Positions 1 to 8,271 of a stretch of 64,000 bases of DNA are shown piece after piece. A program made the translations under genes and the position numbers. Under the pieces are notes generated by a model. The model ran no database searches. It was not told the origin of the DNA and worked only from the letters and a program-made list of their open reading frames with translations. Position 1 is the stretch's first letter; the number at the start of each line of letters is the position of its first letter. This stretch comes from UBA2767 sp965228625 (GTDB taxonomy: Bacteria > Pseudomonadota > Alphaproteobacteria > Rhizobiales > Methyloligellaceae). The stretch covers positions 620,001 to 684,000 of the forward strand of contig OZ245829.1 of NCBI GenBank assembly GCA_965228625.1, written 5' to 3'.

Positions 1-244
1 TGCCAGGCTGGACATTGACGATGCCGTCGGATTCACGTTGCAGGCCGGTGTCGATATCGACATCGGCAACGGCTGGTTCCTCAACGGCGACGTCAAGAAG
101 ACCTTCCTCGACACCGACGCGAGCTGGGAAGGAACCAATGTCACTGCCGACGTGGACCTTGATCCCTGGCTTTTCACGGCCGCCGTCGGCCGACGTTTCA
201 ACCTGTTCGGCCCGGCCCCGATGGCGCCCGGACCGTACAAATAG
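1..244 (+). CDS. OmpW family outer-membrane protein, C-terminal part
   Basis: The reading frame is open from base 2 and ends at 244, so only the last 80 or so residues are present. The visible segment alternates polar and hydrophobic residues as expected for transmembrane beta strands. It contains the phrase GNGWFLNGDVKKTFLDT and then the strand LFTAAVGRRFNLF, both typical of the last strands of OmpW porins. A short Pro-rich tail (APMAPGPYK) follows the closing strand, so the aromatic closing residue is not the last one. OmpW barrels are eight-stranded channels for small hydrophobic molecules. A strong terminator follows 44 bases downstream. The 5' end lies outside the window. Confidence 0.8.
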   Translation, partial: ARLDIDDAVGFTLQAGVDIDIGNGWFLNGDVKKTFLDTDASWEGTNVTADVDLDPWLFTAAVGRRFNLFGPAPMAPGPYK

Positions 245-287
245 ACCCAGGGCGATCCACTGCCGATCGCCTCACCTCAATGCCAGG

Positions 288-319
288 ACGGCCCGGTCTT
301 CTGACCGGGCCGTTTTTTT
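288..319 (+). terminator. Rho-independent terminator after the OmpW gene
   Basis: An 11-bp perfect stem (288-298 with 303-313) closes a TTCT loop and runs directly into seven T residues. It ends the OmpW transcript and lies just before the 3' end of the convergent flavodoxin gene. Confidence 0.92.
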
Positions 320-326
320 GGCTGAT

Positions 327-803
327 CTAATTCTGCGTGAGTTGCCTGACGAAATCCGCGATACGGGCCGCGAGTTCCGCACCAACGACATGGTCGGCCT
401 TGACCGCCAGCACGGCTGCGACCGGCTGCGGCAATAATGCATCAACCATTGCCTGCGCCGGCGCGGCCGCCGAGTGACCTCCATAGGTCAAAAACAACCC
501 GACCCTGGACGGAAGCCGGGGCTTGCCGGCCAGAAGAGCCCGCAAGGGCAGCGCCGGATAGCTCGTCCAGATGGGCGCACCGAGCAACACCAGATCATAG
601 TCGGCATATCTGGTCTCCGGGATATCGATCGGCGGGAGGTTTCCCCTGACGCTGTCGTAACCGGCACGCAGATAGCGCAACGCGCCAGAACCATATCGAT
701 CACACTTGATCTCGGTGACATCCGCATGCAGAGCATCGGCAAGCGCCGACGCAAGCCTTCGCGTGGTCCCGGTGCGTGAATAGTAGACGATGAGAGTTTT
801 CAC
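327..803 (-). CDS. Flavodoxin-like protein
   Basis: The product has 158 residues, the usual length of a short-chain flavodoxin. The N-terminus reads IVYYSRTGTTRRLA, the FMN phosphate-binding loop after strand beta-1. LVLLGAPIWTSYPALPLRALL near residue 72 is the isoalloxazine loop with its Trp, and FLTYGG near residue 104 is the third loop. The fold carries FMN and would act as a soluble single-electron carrier or small reductase. The gene is divergent from a photolyase that uses FAD and a 4Fe-4S cluster; a role as electron donor to it is only a guess from proximity. Confidence 0.85.
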   Translation of the reverse strand: MKTLIVYYSRTGTTRRLASALADALHADVTEIKCDRYGSGALRYLRAGYDSVRGNLPPIDIPETRYADYDLVLLGAPIWTSYPALPLRALLAGKPRLPSRVGLFLTYGGHSAAAPAQAMVDALLPQPVAAVLAVKADHVVGAELAARIADFVRQLTQN

Positions 804-881
804 AGCTTCGCCGTCCCCGCATGCCTTTCTTCAGCGGTCAACTCCAGAAGACAATCGTGAATGGGCGCCGCCGCGCCGACA

Positions 882-895
882 TTGACCTGCCTCAA
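882..895. promoter_or_regulatory. Candidate Crp/Fnr-type box (TTGA-N6-TCAA)
   Basis: TTGACCTGCCTCAA matches the FNR/FixK core TTGA-N6-TCAA. It lies 145 bases before the photolyase start and 79 bases from the divergent flavodoxin start. A second, better box sits before the crp/fnr gene at 4319-4332, which supports a local regulon. A single match of this length can arise by chance. Confidence 0.4.
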
Positions 896-1039
896 TGCCT
901 TTCCCGACGGGATGCCCGCTGGCTTCAGGATGATCTGAGAGGGTGTGCTCTTCGTAACGAAGCGGAATCAACACCAAATCTTCATGCGCGTTGCGGGACG
1001 GCACCGCGCTCGGCAACCGGCACACGGGCCAGACAAAAC

Positions 1040-2620
1040 ATGAGCTCCGATATTGCGAACCGAGAACCCCGACCGTCCCGTCAGTCCGGCAATGATACCC
1101 GCTCGCTGATTGTCGTTCTCGGCGACCAGCTCTCGGCCGACATCTCAAGCCTGGCCGCCGGCTCGAACACCCGTGATGTGGTGCTCATGGCGGAGGTGAT
1201 GGAAGAGGCAACCTATGTGCCGCATCACAAGAAGAAGATCGCCTTCCTGTTTTCGGCCATGCGCCATTTCGCCGATAGCTTGAACGACGCCGGCTGGACG
1301 GTCGAATACACCCGGCTGGATGTCGGCGAGAACACCGGATCCTTCACCGGGGAAGTCGCACGCGCCCTTGAACGTCACGCCTGCAATGAAATCATCGTCA
1401 CGGAACCGGGCGAGTGGCGGGTCCTGGAAGCGATGCGCACCTGGCCGGACCGCTTCGGCGTGCCGGTCCGAATTCTCACCGATGACCGCTTCATCTGCTC
1501 GCGCGAGGATTTCGCCGAGTGGGCCGCGCCGCGAAAGCAGTTGCGCATGGAGTATTTTTACCGCGACATGCGCCGCCGCACCGGCCTGCTCATGAACGGC
1601 GCGGAACCGGAGGGCGGGCGATGGAACTACGACGTCGAGAACCGCAAGCCGGCCCGCGGTGAACTCACCTTTCCGCGAGCCTACCGCGTGGCGCCGGACG
1701 CAACGACAAACGAGGTCCTGGACCTCGTGAGCGCGCGCTTTGCTGACCATTTCGGCGACCTTCAGCCCTTCTGGTTCGCGGTAACGCCCGCGGATGCGGA
1801 AGCCGCGCTCGACCACTTCATCAACGCCGCGCTCCCGAGTTTTGGCGACTACCAGGACGCGATGCTTCAGGACGAGCGGTTCATCTACCACTCCGTTCTT
1901 TCGCTCTATATCAATGCCGGGCTTCTCGACCCGTTGGATGTGTGCCGCCGGGTGGAGGCGGCCTTTCACGAAGGTCAGGCGCCCCTGAATGCCGCGGAGG
2001 GCTTCATTCGGCAGATCATCGGCTGGCGCGAATACGTACGCGGCATTTATTGGCTCAAAATGCCGGACTATCGCGAGCAGAACCATTTGGGCGCGGTGCG
2101 GCCGCTCCCGGATTTCTACTGGACCGGCGATACCGATATGGCGTGCCTCCACGCCGCCATCGCCCAGACCCGGGAAGAGGCCTACGCGCACCATATTCAG
2201 CGCCTCATGGTCACGGGAACCTTCGCGATGCTCGCGGGGGTCGACCCCCATGCCGTGCATGAGTGGTACCTCGCCGTATACGCGGACGCCTATGAGTGGG
2301 TGGAGCTGCCGAACACGCTCGGCATGAGCCAGTTCGCCGATGGCGGTTTGCTGGGCTCAAAGCCCTATGCGGCCAGCGGCAACTACATCAACAAGATGTC
2401 CGACTACTGCCGCGGATGCCGTTATGACGTGAAGCAGAAAACCGGCGAAGGGGCGTGCCCTTTCAATCCACTCTATTGGGATTTCCTCGCCCGCAACCGC
2501 GAGAAACTGGGAGGCAACCCGCGGCTGGCGCATCCTTATCGCACGTGGGATCGCATGGAGCCGGCGCGTCAGGCGGAGACGCGGCAAAGCGCAGCGAAGG
2601 TGCTCGAAGCGCTCAGTTAG
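1040..2620 (+). CDS. Iron-sulfur bacterial cryptochrome / (6-4) photolyase (PhrB/CryB type)
   Basis: The frame is open from 821, but the ATG at 1040 gives 526 residues, close to the roughly 510 of the family, and the Rossmann strand SLIVVLGDQLS begins about 22 residues later. The C-terminal half is the alpha-helical FAD domain (FIYHSVLSLYINAGLL, IIGWREYVRGIYW, LPNTLGMSQFADGG). Four cysteines, C369, C457, C460 and C473, have exactly the spacing (88, 3, 13) of the 4Fe-4S ligands recalled for Agrobacterium PhrB (C350, C438, C441, C454). Light-driven repair of (6-4) photoproducts is therefore likely; a photoreceptor role is possible. A Crp/Fnr-like box lies upstream at 882. Confidence 0.92.
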   Translation: MSSDIANREPRPSRQSGNDTRSLIVVLGDQLSADISSLAAGSNTRDVVLMAEVMEEATYVPHHKKKIAFLFSAMRHFADSLNDAGWTVEYTRLDVGENTGSFTGEVARALERHACNEIIVTEPGEWRVLEAMRTWPDRFGVPVRILTDDRFICSREDFAEWAAPRKQLRMEYFYRDMRRRTGLLMNGAEPEGGRWNYDVENRKPARGELTFPRAYRVAPDATTNEVLDLVSARFADHFGDLQPFWFAVTPADAEAALDHFINAALPSFGDYQDAMLQDERFIYHSVLSLYINAGLLDPLDVCRRVEAAFHEGQAPLNAAEGFIRQIIGWREYVRGIYWLKMPDYREQNHLGAVRPLPDFYWTGDTDMACLHAAIAQTREEAYAHHIQRLMVTGTFAMLAGVDPHAVHEWYLAVYADAYEWVELPNTLGMSQFADGGLLGSKPYAASGNYINKMSDYCRGCRYDVKQKTGEGACPFNPLYWDFLARNREKLGGNPRLAHPYRTWDRMEPARQAETRQSAAKVLEALS

Positions 2621-2641
2621 CTTCCCTCAGGATCCAGACGA

Positions 2642-3304
2642 TCACTTCCAGTGCGGCGGATACGCGTTGTCGAAACCCTCGACCGCCTCGATGCGTTCGC
2701 GCCACGCGTCGAGGTTCGGCCAGTGCTTCCTCAAGGGGACCACGCCGAGCTTCATCGGCTCGGCTTCGGGACGCGCGGCGGCACGGCAAAGCTGCATGAC
2801 GACCGGGAAAACGACCAGATCCGCGGCGCTCAAAGTCTCACCGGCAAGCCACGGCTCGGATGCAAGCCCCGTTTCGAGCAATACAAGCTCATCACGCACG
2901 CGCGCCATGGCCGCGGCAATCCGATCTGCGAACTCCTCGCCTTTTCCGCGAAAGAGTGGACGCGAGATATCCCCGATGCACTCCCGCAGGTAACCGTCGC
3001 ATTCACTGATGACCTGCCAGATGCGGGCTGTCTGTGCTGGCGTCACTCCAAACAGCGGGGGCTCCGGCGCAATGGCGTCGAGATAGGCGAGAATCGCGAA
3101 CGTCTCACAAACGACGGTGCCGTCGTGGACGAGGACCGGAACCTGGCCGCGCGGATTGATCTTCAGAAACTCCGGCGCCTTTTGCTCGCGCTTGGCGTTG
3201 TCGAGCCGTCGGGGTGTATAGCCGATCCCCTTGACCTCCAGCGCCAGCATGACGGTCCAACACGGCGGCGAACCGGAAATGAAATACACATCGCACTGGG
3301 TCAT
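2642..3304 (-). CDS. Glutathione S-transferase family protein
   Basis: Starting at the ATG at 3304, the product is 220 residues long. The N-terminal thioredoxin-like domain begins VYFISGSPPCWTVMLALE, where S/C near residue 14 is in the catalytic position. It contains NPRGQVPVLVHDG (cis-Pro and glutathione gamma-glutamyl loop) and VVCETFAILAYL (the conserved E-[ST] glutathione contact). The C-terminal helical domain carries the N-capping motif LSAADLVVFPVV. It would conjugate or reduce electrophiles with glutathione in the cytosol; the substrate cannot be told. The frame extends upstream to 3382, but that part looks unlike a GST. Confidence 0.87.
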   Translation of the reverse strand: MTQCDVYFISGSPPCWTVMLALEVKGIGYTPRRLDNAKREQKAPEFLKINPRGQVPVLVHDGTVVCETFAILAYLDAIAPEPPLFGVTPAQTARIWQVISECDGYLRECIGDISRPLFRGKGEEFADRIAAAMARVRDELVLLETGLASEPWLAGETLSAADLVVFPVVMQLCRAAARPEAEPMKLGVVPLRKHWPNLDAWRERIEAVEGFDNAYPPHWK

Positions 3305-3426
3305 GAAAAGGTCGCCCGATTGACGCCACACAGGCCGTGGCATCAGCATATGCCCGCAACGGTGGTGGACGGCAAGGGACAATCGCAGGCGCGAAAGCCG
3401 ACGCTCAGCCCGGCAATACGGTCCGT

Positions 3427-4227
3427 CTATGTCGGCGCCTTGTGAAAACCAAGTTGACCCGGGGTTGCGATGTCCGCCCCGTTGCTGCGCACATAATCAA
3501 GCAGCGTAGAGAGATCCTGCGCGTTTCGCTCACCGTAGATCCGCGTCAGAACGCCGGCCAACGGCGTGCTCTTCCGCAACAACTGGACGTCCTTCACGAA
3601 CCCTTCTCGACGGTTGATCTGACCGAGGACCTTTTGCTTCCTGAGGTTCGACAAGGCACGGCTGACCGTATCCGCGTTGAGACCGAGATAACCGCCGATT
3701 TCCTCGCGGGTCATGGGCAGCGGAATGGAGACCCCATCGACCATCTTGCGCCCCTGCCTCAGGACCATTTCGAGGACGAAAGACGCAACCCGCTGTTGCC
3801 GGTCGAGTGTTCCGAGCAAGACGTTTTGCAGCGCGAACCGCTCGGTCTGATAGGCGGAAACGCGAACCAGGGCGCGGCCCAACCTCCGGTCCTGGCCCGC
3901 CCGCGCGATGATCTCGCGATGCGGCACCTTGGTCAGCGAAGCATCGCTGAGCGCCCGTGCCGTCGTGTTCGGCAGAAGATAGTTGAACGCGGTGCACAGG
4001 AAATCACCGGGAAACCGGAACCCGAGCACCTGGCGCCGCCCGTCGATGAGAACCGTTTCAAGGATCAGCACGCCGCGCGTAACCATCAGCAGGCCGTCTT
4101 CGCGGGTCTGGTCATCAACCACGATGTCATGACGTTCGAAGTCCCGGGACGGAAAACTCTTCAGCCAATTCAGGACCAGCTCTGGTGTGCTCTCCTGCGC
4201 GGATGGCGTCACATCTCGCGATGACAT
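3427..4227 (-). CDS. Crp/Fnr family transcriptional regulator without an Fe-S cysteine cluster
   Basis: The start at 4227 is chosen because AAGGAG lies 7 bases before it; the frame itself is open to 4326. The product has 266 residues, with an N-terminal cyclic-nucleotide-like beta roll (GVLILETVLIDGRRQVLGFRFPGDFL), a dimer helix, and a winged HTH with MTREEIGGYLGLNADTVSRALSNL. The recognition helix D-T-V-S-R resembles E-x-x-S-R of FNR, which reads TTGA. Only one Cys is present, so it is not an oxygen-sensing FNR; a FixK/DNR/NnrR-like role fits better. A TTGAC-ATGC-GTCAA box lies 92 bases upstream, which suggests autoregulation. Confidence 0.88.
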   Translation of the reverse strand: MSSRDVTPSAQESTPELVLNWLKSFPSRDFERHDIVVDDQTREDGLLMVTRGVLILETVLIDGRRQVLGFRFPGDFLCTAFNYLLPNTTARALSDASLTKVPHREIIARAGQDRRLGRALVRVSAYQTERFALQNVLLGTLDRQQRVASFVLEMVLRQGRKMVDGVSIPLPMTREEIGGYLGLNADTVSRALSNLRKQKVLGQINRREGFVKDVQLLRKSTPLAGVLTRIYGERNAQDLSTLLDYVRSNGADIATPGQLGFHKAPT

Positions 4228-4318
4228 TTGCAGGCTCCTTGCGGGAGGCGAAGTAAAGCGCCCCGCGGACACATCTTGCACGTCGGCACGAAATGCTAGC
4301 GCGCACGCCTGTTCGCGC

Positions 4319-4332
4319 TTTGACATGCGTCA
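4319..4332 (-). promoter_or_regulatory. Crp/Fnr box upstream of the crp/fnr gene
   Basis: TTGACATGCGTCAA has perfect TTGAC/GTCAA half-sites. Read toward the regulator, a -10-like TAGCAT follows at 4298-4293, so the box centre falls near -41 of the inferred start site. That is the class II activation geometry of FNR/FixK promoters. The -10 assignment is an inference. Confidence 0.6.
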
Positions 4333-4426
4333 ATAGTCTTCTGCGACTTTTGTCGTGGAGGTGTTGCCCGAAAATCAGCCAGCGCATGCAATCTCGCGCT
4401 TCGATGACGCGTGATCTGGCAAAGCG

Positions 4427-6487
4427 CTAGTTACAGGCGTCGACGTTCTCGAAGCTGAGCAACGTGCCGTTCTGATCCGTCACTTCGAGAATTCCGGCGA
4501 AGTTGCCGGTGCCGCGGCAAATTACGCCGGCGTTCGGCGCTGTGGTGACCTGATTGCCCGTGCTGCCGGCCGCGAGGGTCGTGCCCGCCGCATCAAAGAA
4601 GAAGGCGTCGTCATTGGCCCCGCCATTGCCGATGTTTGTGAGCGTGTTGTCCGCCAGCAGGACGTTGGTATTGCCGGCGCTTATGATGATGCCAACATTT
4701 GCCGTGCCGTTAATCGTGTTGCCCGAGATCGTCAGGTTGGTGTTGTTGTCGTTGATGAATATCGCATCGTCGCGCGTATCGACGATCGTATTGTTCGAAA
4801 TCGTCACATTGGTGTTGCCGTTGTTGGAGCCGAGGAAGACGCCAACTTGTGTGTTTGTCAAAACGTTGTCAGATATGACCACGTTCACGTTGTCCCGATC
4901 CTGCAGGAACGCGCCGTTCGATCCGAGATTGGTCATGATGTTGCGCGCAATCGTGATATTGGCGTTTTGCTGCTGGAAATGGACGCCGTCACCGCCGATA
5001 TCCGTGAGGGTATTGTCGATGATGCGGACGTTTGAGTTATCGTCGTCGAAAAACACCGCATCTTCGCCAGTATCGGTTATCGTGTTGTTTTCAATCACGA
5101 TGTTGGTCAGGTTATCGCGACCGCGGATACCGTGGTTGTCCGCGCCGACCCCGGGGTCGCCGACAATGTTCAATCCGGCAATATGGGTGTTGTTCGCGAC
5201 GTTGAACACGCCGGTATCGGGATTTGTGTCATTTGAGAACAGCGTCGGCGTATTGCCGGGAGCGGTAAAAGGCACCACCTGACCCGAATTCTTGCCCCGG
5301 ATGAGAATCGTGCTGCCGCCGCCCTGCACGGTTTGATTGTCCTGCAGTATCTGGCCATCGGTGCCCGAGAGGTCGATCTGCGCGCCATTGCGCTGCACGA
5401 TGATGAGCCGGTTGCCGCCAGCGTTCACCGCATCTCCGAGCTGGTTCGCGTTGGTGGCAAAGCTCACGGAGTTGAGAGCGACGTCGGTAGCGTCGTCAAT
5501 GGCACCTTCCGTCGCCGTCGTGATGTCGGTCTGCTCGTTGGTGACGATGTCGGTGTCGCGCTCAAGGCCATCGGTCATGCGCAATTCCTGCGGTGTCAAC
5601 GACGCGGTGCGCAACGCCGCGTCTGCGCCACGCGACCCGAAGGGAATGCGCAGGCGCGCACCGATCTCGAACCTGGTTTCGCGTACGTCGTCGTAGGAAA
5701 GCTCGCTCTCGATGGTGAGGCGCGATCCGGGAAGCGACGCGATCGCGTCATTGATGCGGTATTCAAGACGCCCTTTGGGACCGGCGATTTCGTCGTCCGC
5801 GTCATCATGATCGAACCAGAAGCCGCCGGCATAGGCTCTGAGTTCATGGCGCCTGGACGGTGCCAGGCCGTCCTTGAAACCCCCGGCCGTTCCACCGCGG
5901 GCACCGCCAAAAAGGAGAACGCCGAACTCCGCATCGACCCCGTAATAGGCGAGTTCGCGGATCAGCGTATCTGTTTGCTGCACGAAGATGTTGTTGCCCT
6001 GAAGCAGTGCCGCAAACGTCGTCGTGTTCGAGACCGTTTCGTCGTCTTCGATCGGCACGTAGCCGTTGACGCGCAGATCATAGCGCTCGCTCAAGGCCTC
6101 GAGACCGAATGAGATCTGGTTGAACGTGTTATCGTTCGTTGTATCGCGGATATCCCAGCCGCCCCAGATGCCGAAATTCCAGCCCGAAGGCATCATCTGC
6201 CGGTAGCCGAGCGCGATATTGGCTTCCTGTACATCCTCTTCGAACAGCTTGCCGCGCGCATCGAGAAAGAACAGGGTTGTCGCCGACTGCATCAGCGGCG
6301 TGAACAGCACGATCTCGCCGCGGCTGCTGTCGTCGGTGCCGTAATAGCCGCCGAGCTCCCACCATCCGATGAACTTGTTCGGCGAGCCGGCGGTCACGTC
6401 CGAAGCGCGCGCCGAACCGGTGTAGAAAAACACAATCGCCGCGACAAGCGCGAGAAATGCTGTCAGAGATTTGAACCGGGCCGTCAA
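4427..6487 (-). CDS. Inverse autotransporter (intimin-type barrel) with right-handed beta-helix passenger
   Basis: The product has 686 residues from a TTG start preceded by GGGGGGAAAT. Residues 1-28 form a Sec signal peptide ending SARA. Residues 35 to about 285 resemble the inverse-autotransporter barrel: FIGWWELGGYYGTDDSSRGEIVLFTPL, IALGYRQMMPSGWNFGIWGGWD, then FEIGARLRIPFG. A 100-residue linker follows. From about 400 to 670 there are PbH1-like beta-helix coils in which N-N-T-I or D-N-T-L recurs roughly every 22 residues (ISNNTIVDTRDDAIFIN, ISGNTINGTANVGIII). The passenger would be displayed at the cell surface, for adhesion or glycan binding. Intimins and invasins usually carry Ig-like domains, so the helix passenger is unusual. 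Confidence 0.78.
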   Translation of the reverse strand: MTARFKSLTAFLALVAAIVFFYTGSARASDVTAGSPNKFIGWWELGGYYGTDDSSRGEIVLFTPLMQSATTLFFLDARGKLFEEDVQEANIALGYRQMMPSGWNFGIWGGWDIRDTTNDNTFNQISFGLEALSERYDLRVNGYVPIEDDETVSNTTTFAALLQGNNIFVQQTDTLIRELAYYGVDAEFGVLLFGGARGGTAGGFKDGLAPSRRHELRAYAGGFWFDHDDADDEIAGPKGRLEYRINDAIASLPGSRLTIESELSYDDVRETRFEIGARLRIPFGSRGADAALRTASLTPQELRMTDGLERDTDIVTNEQTDITTATEGAIDDATDVALNSVSFATNANQLGDAVNAGGNRLIIVQRNGAQIDLSGTDGQILQDNQTVQGGGSTILIRGKNSGQVVPFTAPGNTPTLFSNDTNPDTGVFNVANNTHIAGLNIVGDPGVGADNHGIRGRDNLTNIVIENNTITDTGEDAVFFDDDNSNVRIIDNTLTDIGGDGVHFQQQNANITIARNIMTNLGSNGAFLQDRDNVNVVISDNVLTNTQVGVFLGSNNGNTNVTISNNTIVDTRDDAIFINDNNTNLTISGNTINGTANVGIIISAGNTNVLLADNTLTNIGNGGANDDAFFFDAAGTTLAAGSTGNQVTTAPNAGVICRGTGNFAGILEVTDQNGTLLSFENVDACN

Positions 6488-6924
6488 CCGATTTCCCCCC
6501 AGAAGCCAGTTCTTTCCTGCCTATTCTTTGTGCACTTTATTCGTGAACAGTGCCGCCAAGCTATCAACTCAGAGTTGAAATATCCGGTTGTGGTCCGCGT
6601 TTGTGCTCTTTGCTCAGGTTGTGTTGCGGAATAGCTACAGATTTGACCAATCAATGATTGTGTATTCTTTATTGTTGCAATCATTGGTTGCTCGACTTGC
6701 GTTGTTTATCGTCATGAACCCTGGCGATGAGGATTCGTTTGTCCTGGATCGCGCGCTGATGGAGGCCGAAGCGTATCCATGCCTCAAGCAACGCATGACA
6801 TTTCGGCGGCCCGGACGCGGTTTGGGCGGCACGATATGTGACTGACTCCATGCTATGTTTGGTCCAATATGCAAGCTTGGCTGACAGCACCGAGGTCACA
6901 AAAACCGCGCAACATGGGGACATA
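6488..6924. other. AT-rich non-coding region with an inverted repeat
   Basis: No supported gene lies in these 437 bases, which are clearly richer in A/T than the surroundings. AATGATTG (6653-6660) and CAATCATT (6678-6685) form an 8-bp inverted repeat around a T-rich 17-base spacer. The region must hold the promoter of the inverse autotransporter on the minus strand and perhaps that of the small membrane protein on the plus strand. Confidence 0.5.
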
Positions 6925-7164
6925 ATGCAGCGTGCTTTGGGATTTCTGCTTATCGGACTCGCGGTCGCCGGCACGGCTGCGCAAATGGCGTACGGCTTGC
7001 ACACCCATGTCGGCGAGGTGTTGCAGGCGGTGCTTGGGCCATACGTCACCGATACTTTTTCGACACCGGTCGGCGCGGCGGTCATTTACGGGTTCTTCTA
7101 TTTCCTGGCCGCGTGCGGCCTCGTTCTCCTGGCGACGGCAAATCGCGCCCGCTCGACGAAGTGA
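6925..7164 (+). CDS. Small two-helix membrane protein, unknown function
   Basis: The ATG at 6925 gives 79 residues with two predicted membrane segments, ALGFLLIGLAVAGTAAQMAYG at the N-terminus and VIYGFFYFLAACGLVLLATA at the C-terminus, followed by a basic tail (NRARSTK). An in-frame ATG at 6838 adds 29 polar residues that do not look like part of the protein. I do not recognise a family. The short gap to the next gene (70 bases) may mean shared transcription with the amidase-like gene. Confidence 0.6.
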   Translation: MQRALGFLLIGLAVAGTAAQMAYGLHTHVGEVLQAVLGPYVTDTFSTPVGAAVIYGFFYFLAACGLVLLATANRARSTK

Positions 7165-7234
7165 AACCGGAGTGTGGCGAACGTGCCCCGCCGCAACCAA
7201 ATGAAAGTGCAACCCACGGAAGGCCACGTCTGAG

Positions 7235-8245
7235 ATGATGCTGAAGACACCGGAGGAGTCGCTGCCGCAGATCGCGGTGCTGGATGTCAGCGAAGACTGG
7301 CCGGTCGAAACGCTTCGGCTCGCGCTTGAAGAAACCCACGCGCTGCTGGATGAGGCCGCCGCCGATTACCCGGCGATCGCGCTCAAACTTGGCGATTCGA
7401 TCTCCCGGCGCTGGCTCGAGCGTGCGCGTAACCCGTATCTGGGCGAAATGGACCGGATATCGCAGATCATCGCCCGGCCCGGCGCGTATTACTTCAATGC
7501 CAGCTATGAATGGACGTGCAGCACCTGCGCGGGACCCGGTCCGGACGGCGGTTCGGCGCGGCTGATGCGGGTGCTTGACTGGCAGACTCCGGGCCTCGGC
7601 CGCCACGTGATCGCCGCCCGTGTTACCAGCGAAGCGGGCCCCTGGGTTACCTTCACATGGCCCGGCTACACCGGCGTGCTACAGGCAATGGCTCCGGGGC
7701 GGTTTGCCGCCGCCATCAACCAGGCGCCGATGGAACGGCCCGTGGGCCTGTTCGCCCTCGACTGGATGGTGAACCGGGCAAAGATCTGGCGCAGCGCCGA
7801 GCCGACACCGGAGCATCTTCTGCGGCGCGTGTTCGAGACCGCGAAGAGCTTTCGCGAAGCAAAAGAGATGCTCGTGAGCACACGGCTTTGCGTCGGCGCT
7901 ATCTACACGTTGAGCGGCGTCGCTCCCGACGAAGCCTGCGTCATTGAACGCACCGAAACTGGCACTCACATCGTCGAGGGACCGGCGAGCGCGGCGAACG
8001 CCTGGCAGAACAGCCAATGGGGCGGTCTTGTGCGTGGCGAAAACAACGAAAGCCGGCGTGAGATGATGGCCGCCCAGGAGCGACGGCTCGACAATGGCTT
8101 TGCCTGGCTTGAGCCGCCAGTCAGGAACGACCTTACCCGTCTCGCGATGGTTGCCGATGCCGCGCAGGGCCGAGCGATCGCGCAAGGATACGAAGCGGAG
8201 GGCCCGGTCACACAGGTGCTTTCGCTTGAAATGCAGCCCGCCTGA
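7235..8245 (+). CDS. Acid-ceramidase/NAAA-like Ntn hydrolase
   Basis: The 336-residue product resembles the cholylglycine hydrolase / acid amidase superfamily of N-terminal nucleophile hydrolases. An N-terminal prodomain-like segment precedes the probable nucleophile C95 in WTCSTCAG. LMRVLDWQTPGLG then corresponds to the conserved NLDW-type stretch, and VTFTWPGYTGVLQAMAPGRFAAAINQAP matches the WPGYVGVLTGM...SINE pattern of NAAA. Autocleavage before C95 and hydrolysis of N-acyl amides are expected from the family; the substrate is unknown. There is no signal peptide. GGAAGG precedes the start, with a second ATG directly after it. Confidence 0.75.
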   Translation: MMLKTPEESLPQIAVLDVSEDWPVETLRLALEETHALLDEAAADYPAIALKLGDSISRRWLERARNPYLGEMDRISQIIARPGAYYFNASYEWTCSTCAGPGPDGGSARLMRVLDWQTPGLGRHVIAARVTSEAGPWVTFTWPGYTGVLQAMAPGRFAAAINQAPMERPVGLFALDWMVNRAKIWRSAEPTPEHLLRRVFETAKSFREAKEMLVSTRLCVGAIYTLSGVAPDEACVIERTETGTHIVEGPASAANAWQNSQWGGLVRGENNESRREMMAAQERRLDNGFAWLEPPVRNDLTRLAMVADAAQGRAIAQGYEAEGPVTQVLSLEMQPA

Positions 8246-8271
8246 CGCACACCCAGGGGCAATGGGCCTCG

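Noticed and set aside
1145..2260. Long minus-strand frame (371 codons) opposite the photolyase gene
   Set aside because: High GC produces long antisense frames. The plus-strand product has an unmistakable domain and motif pattern.
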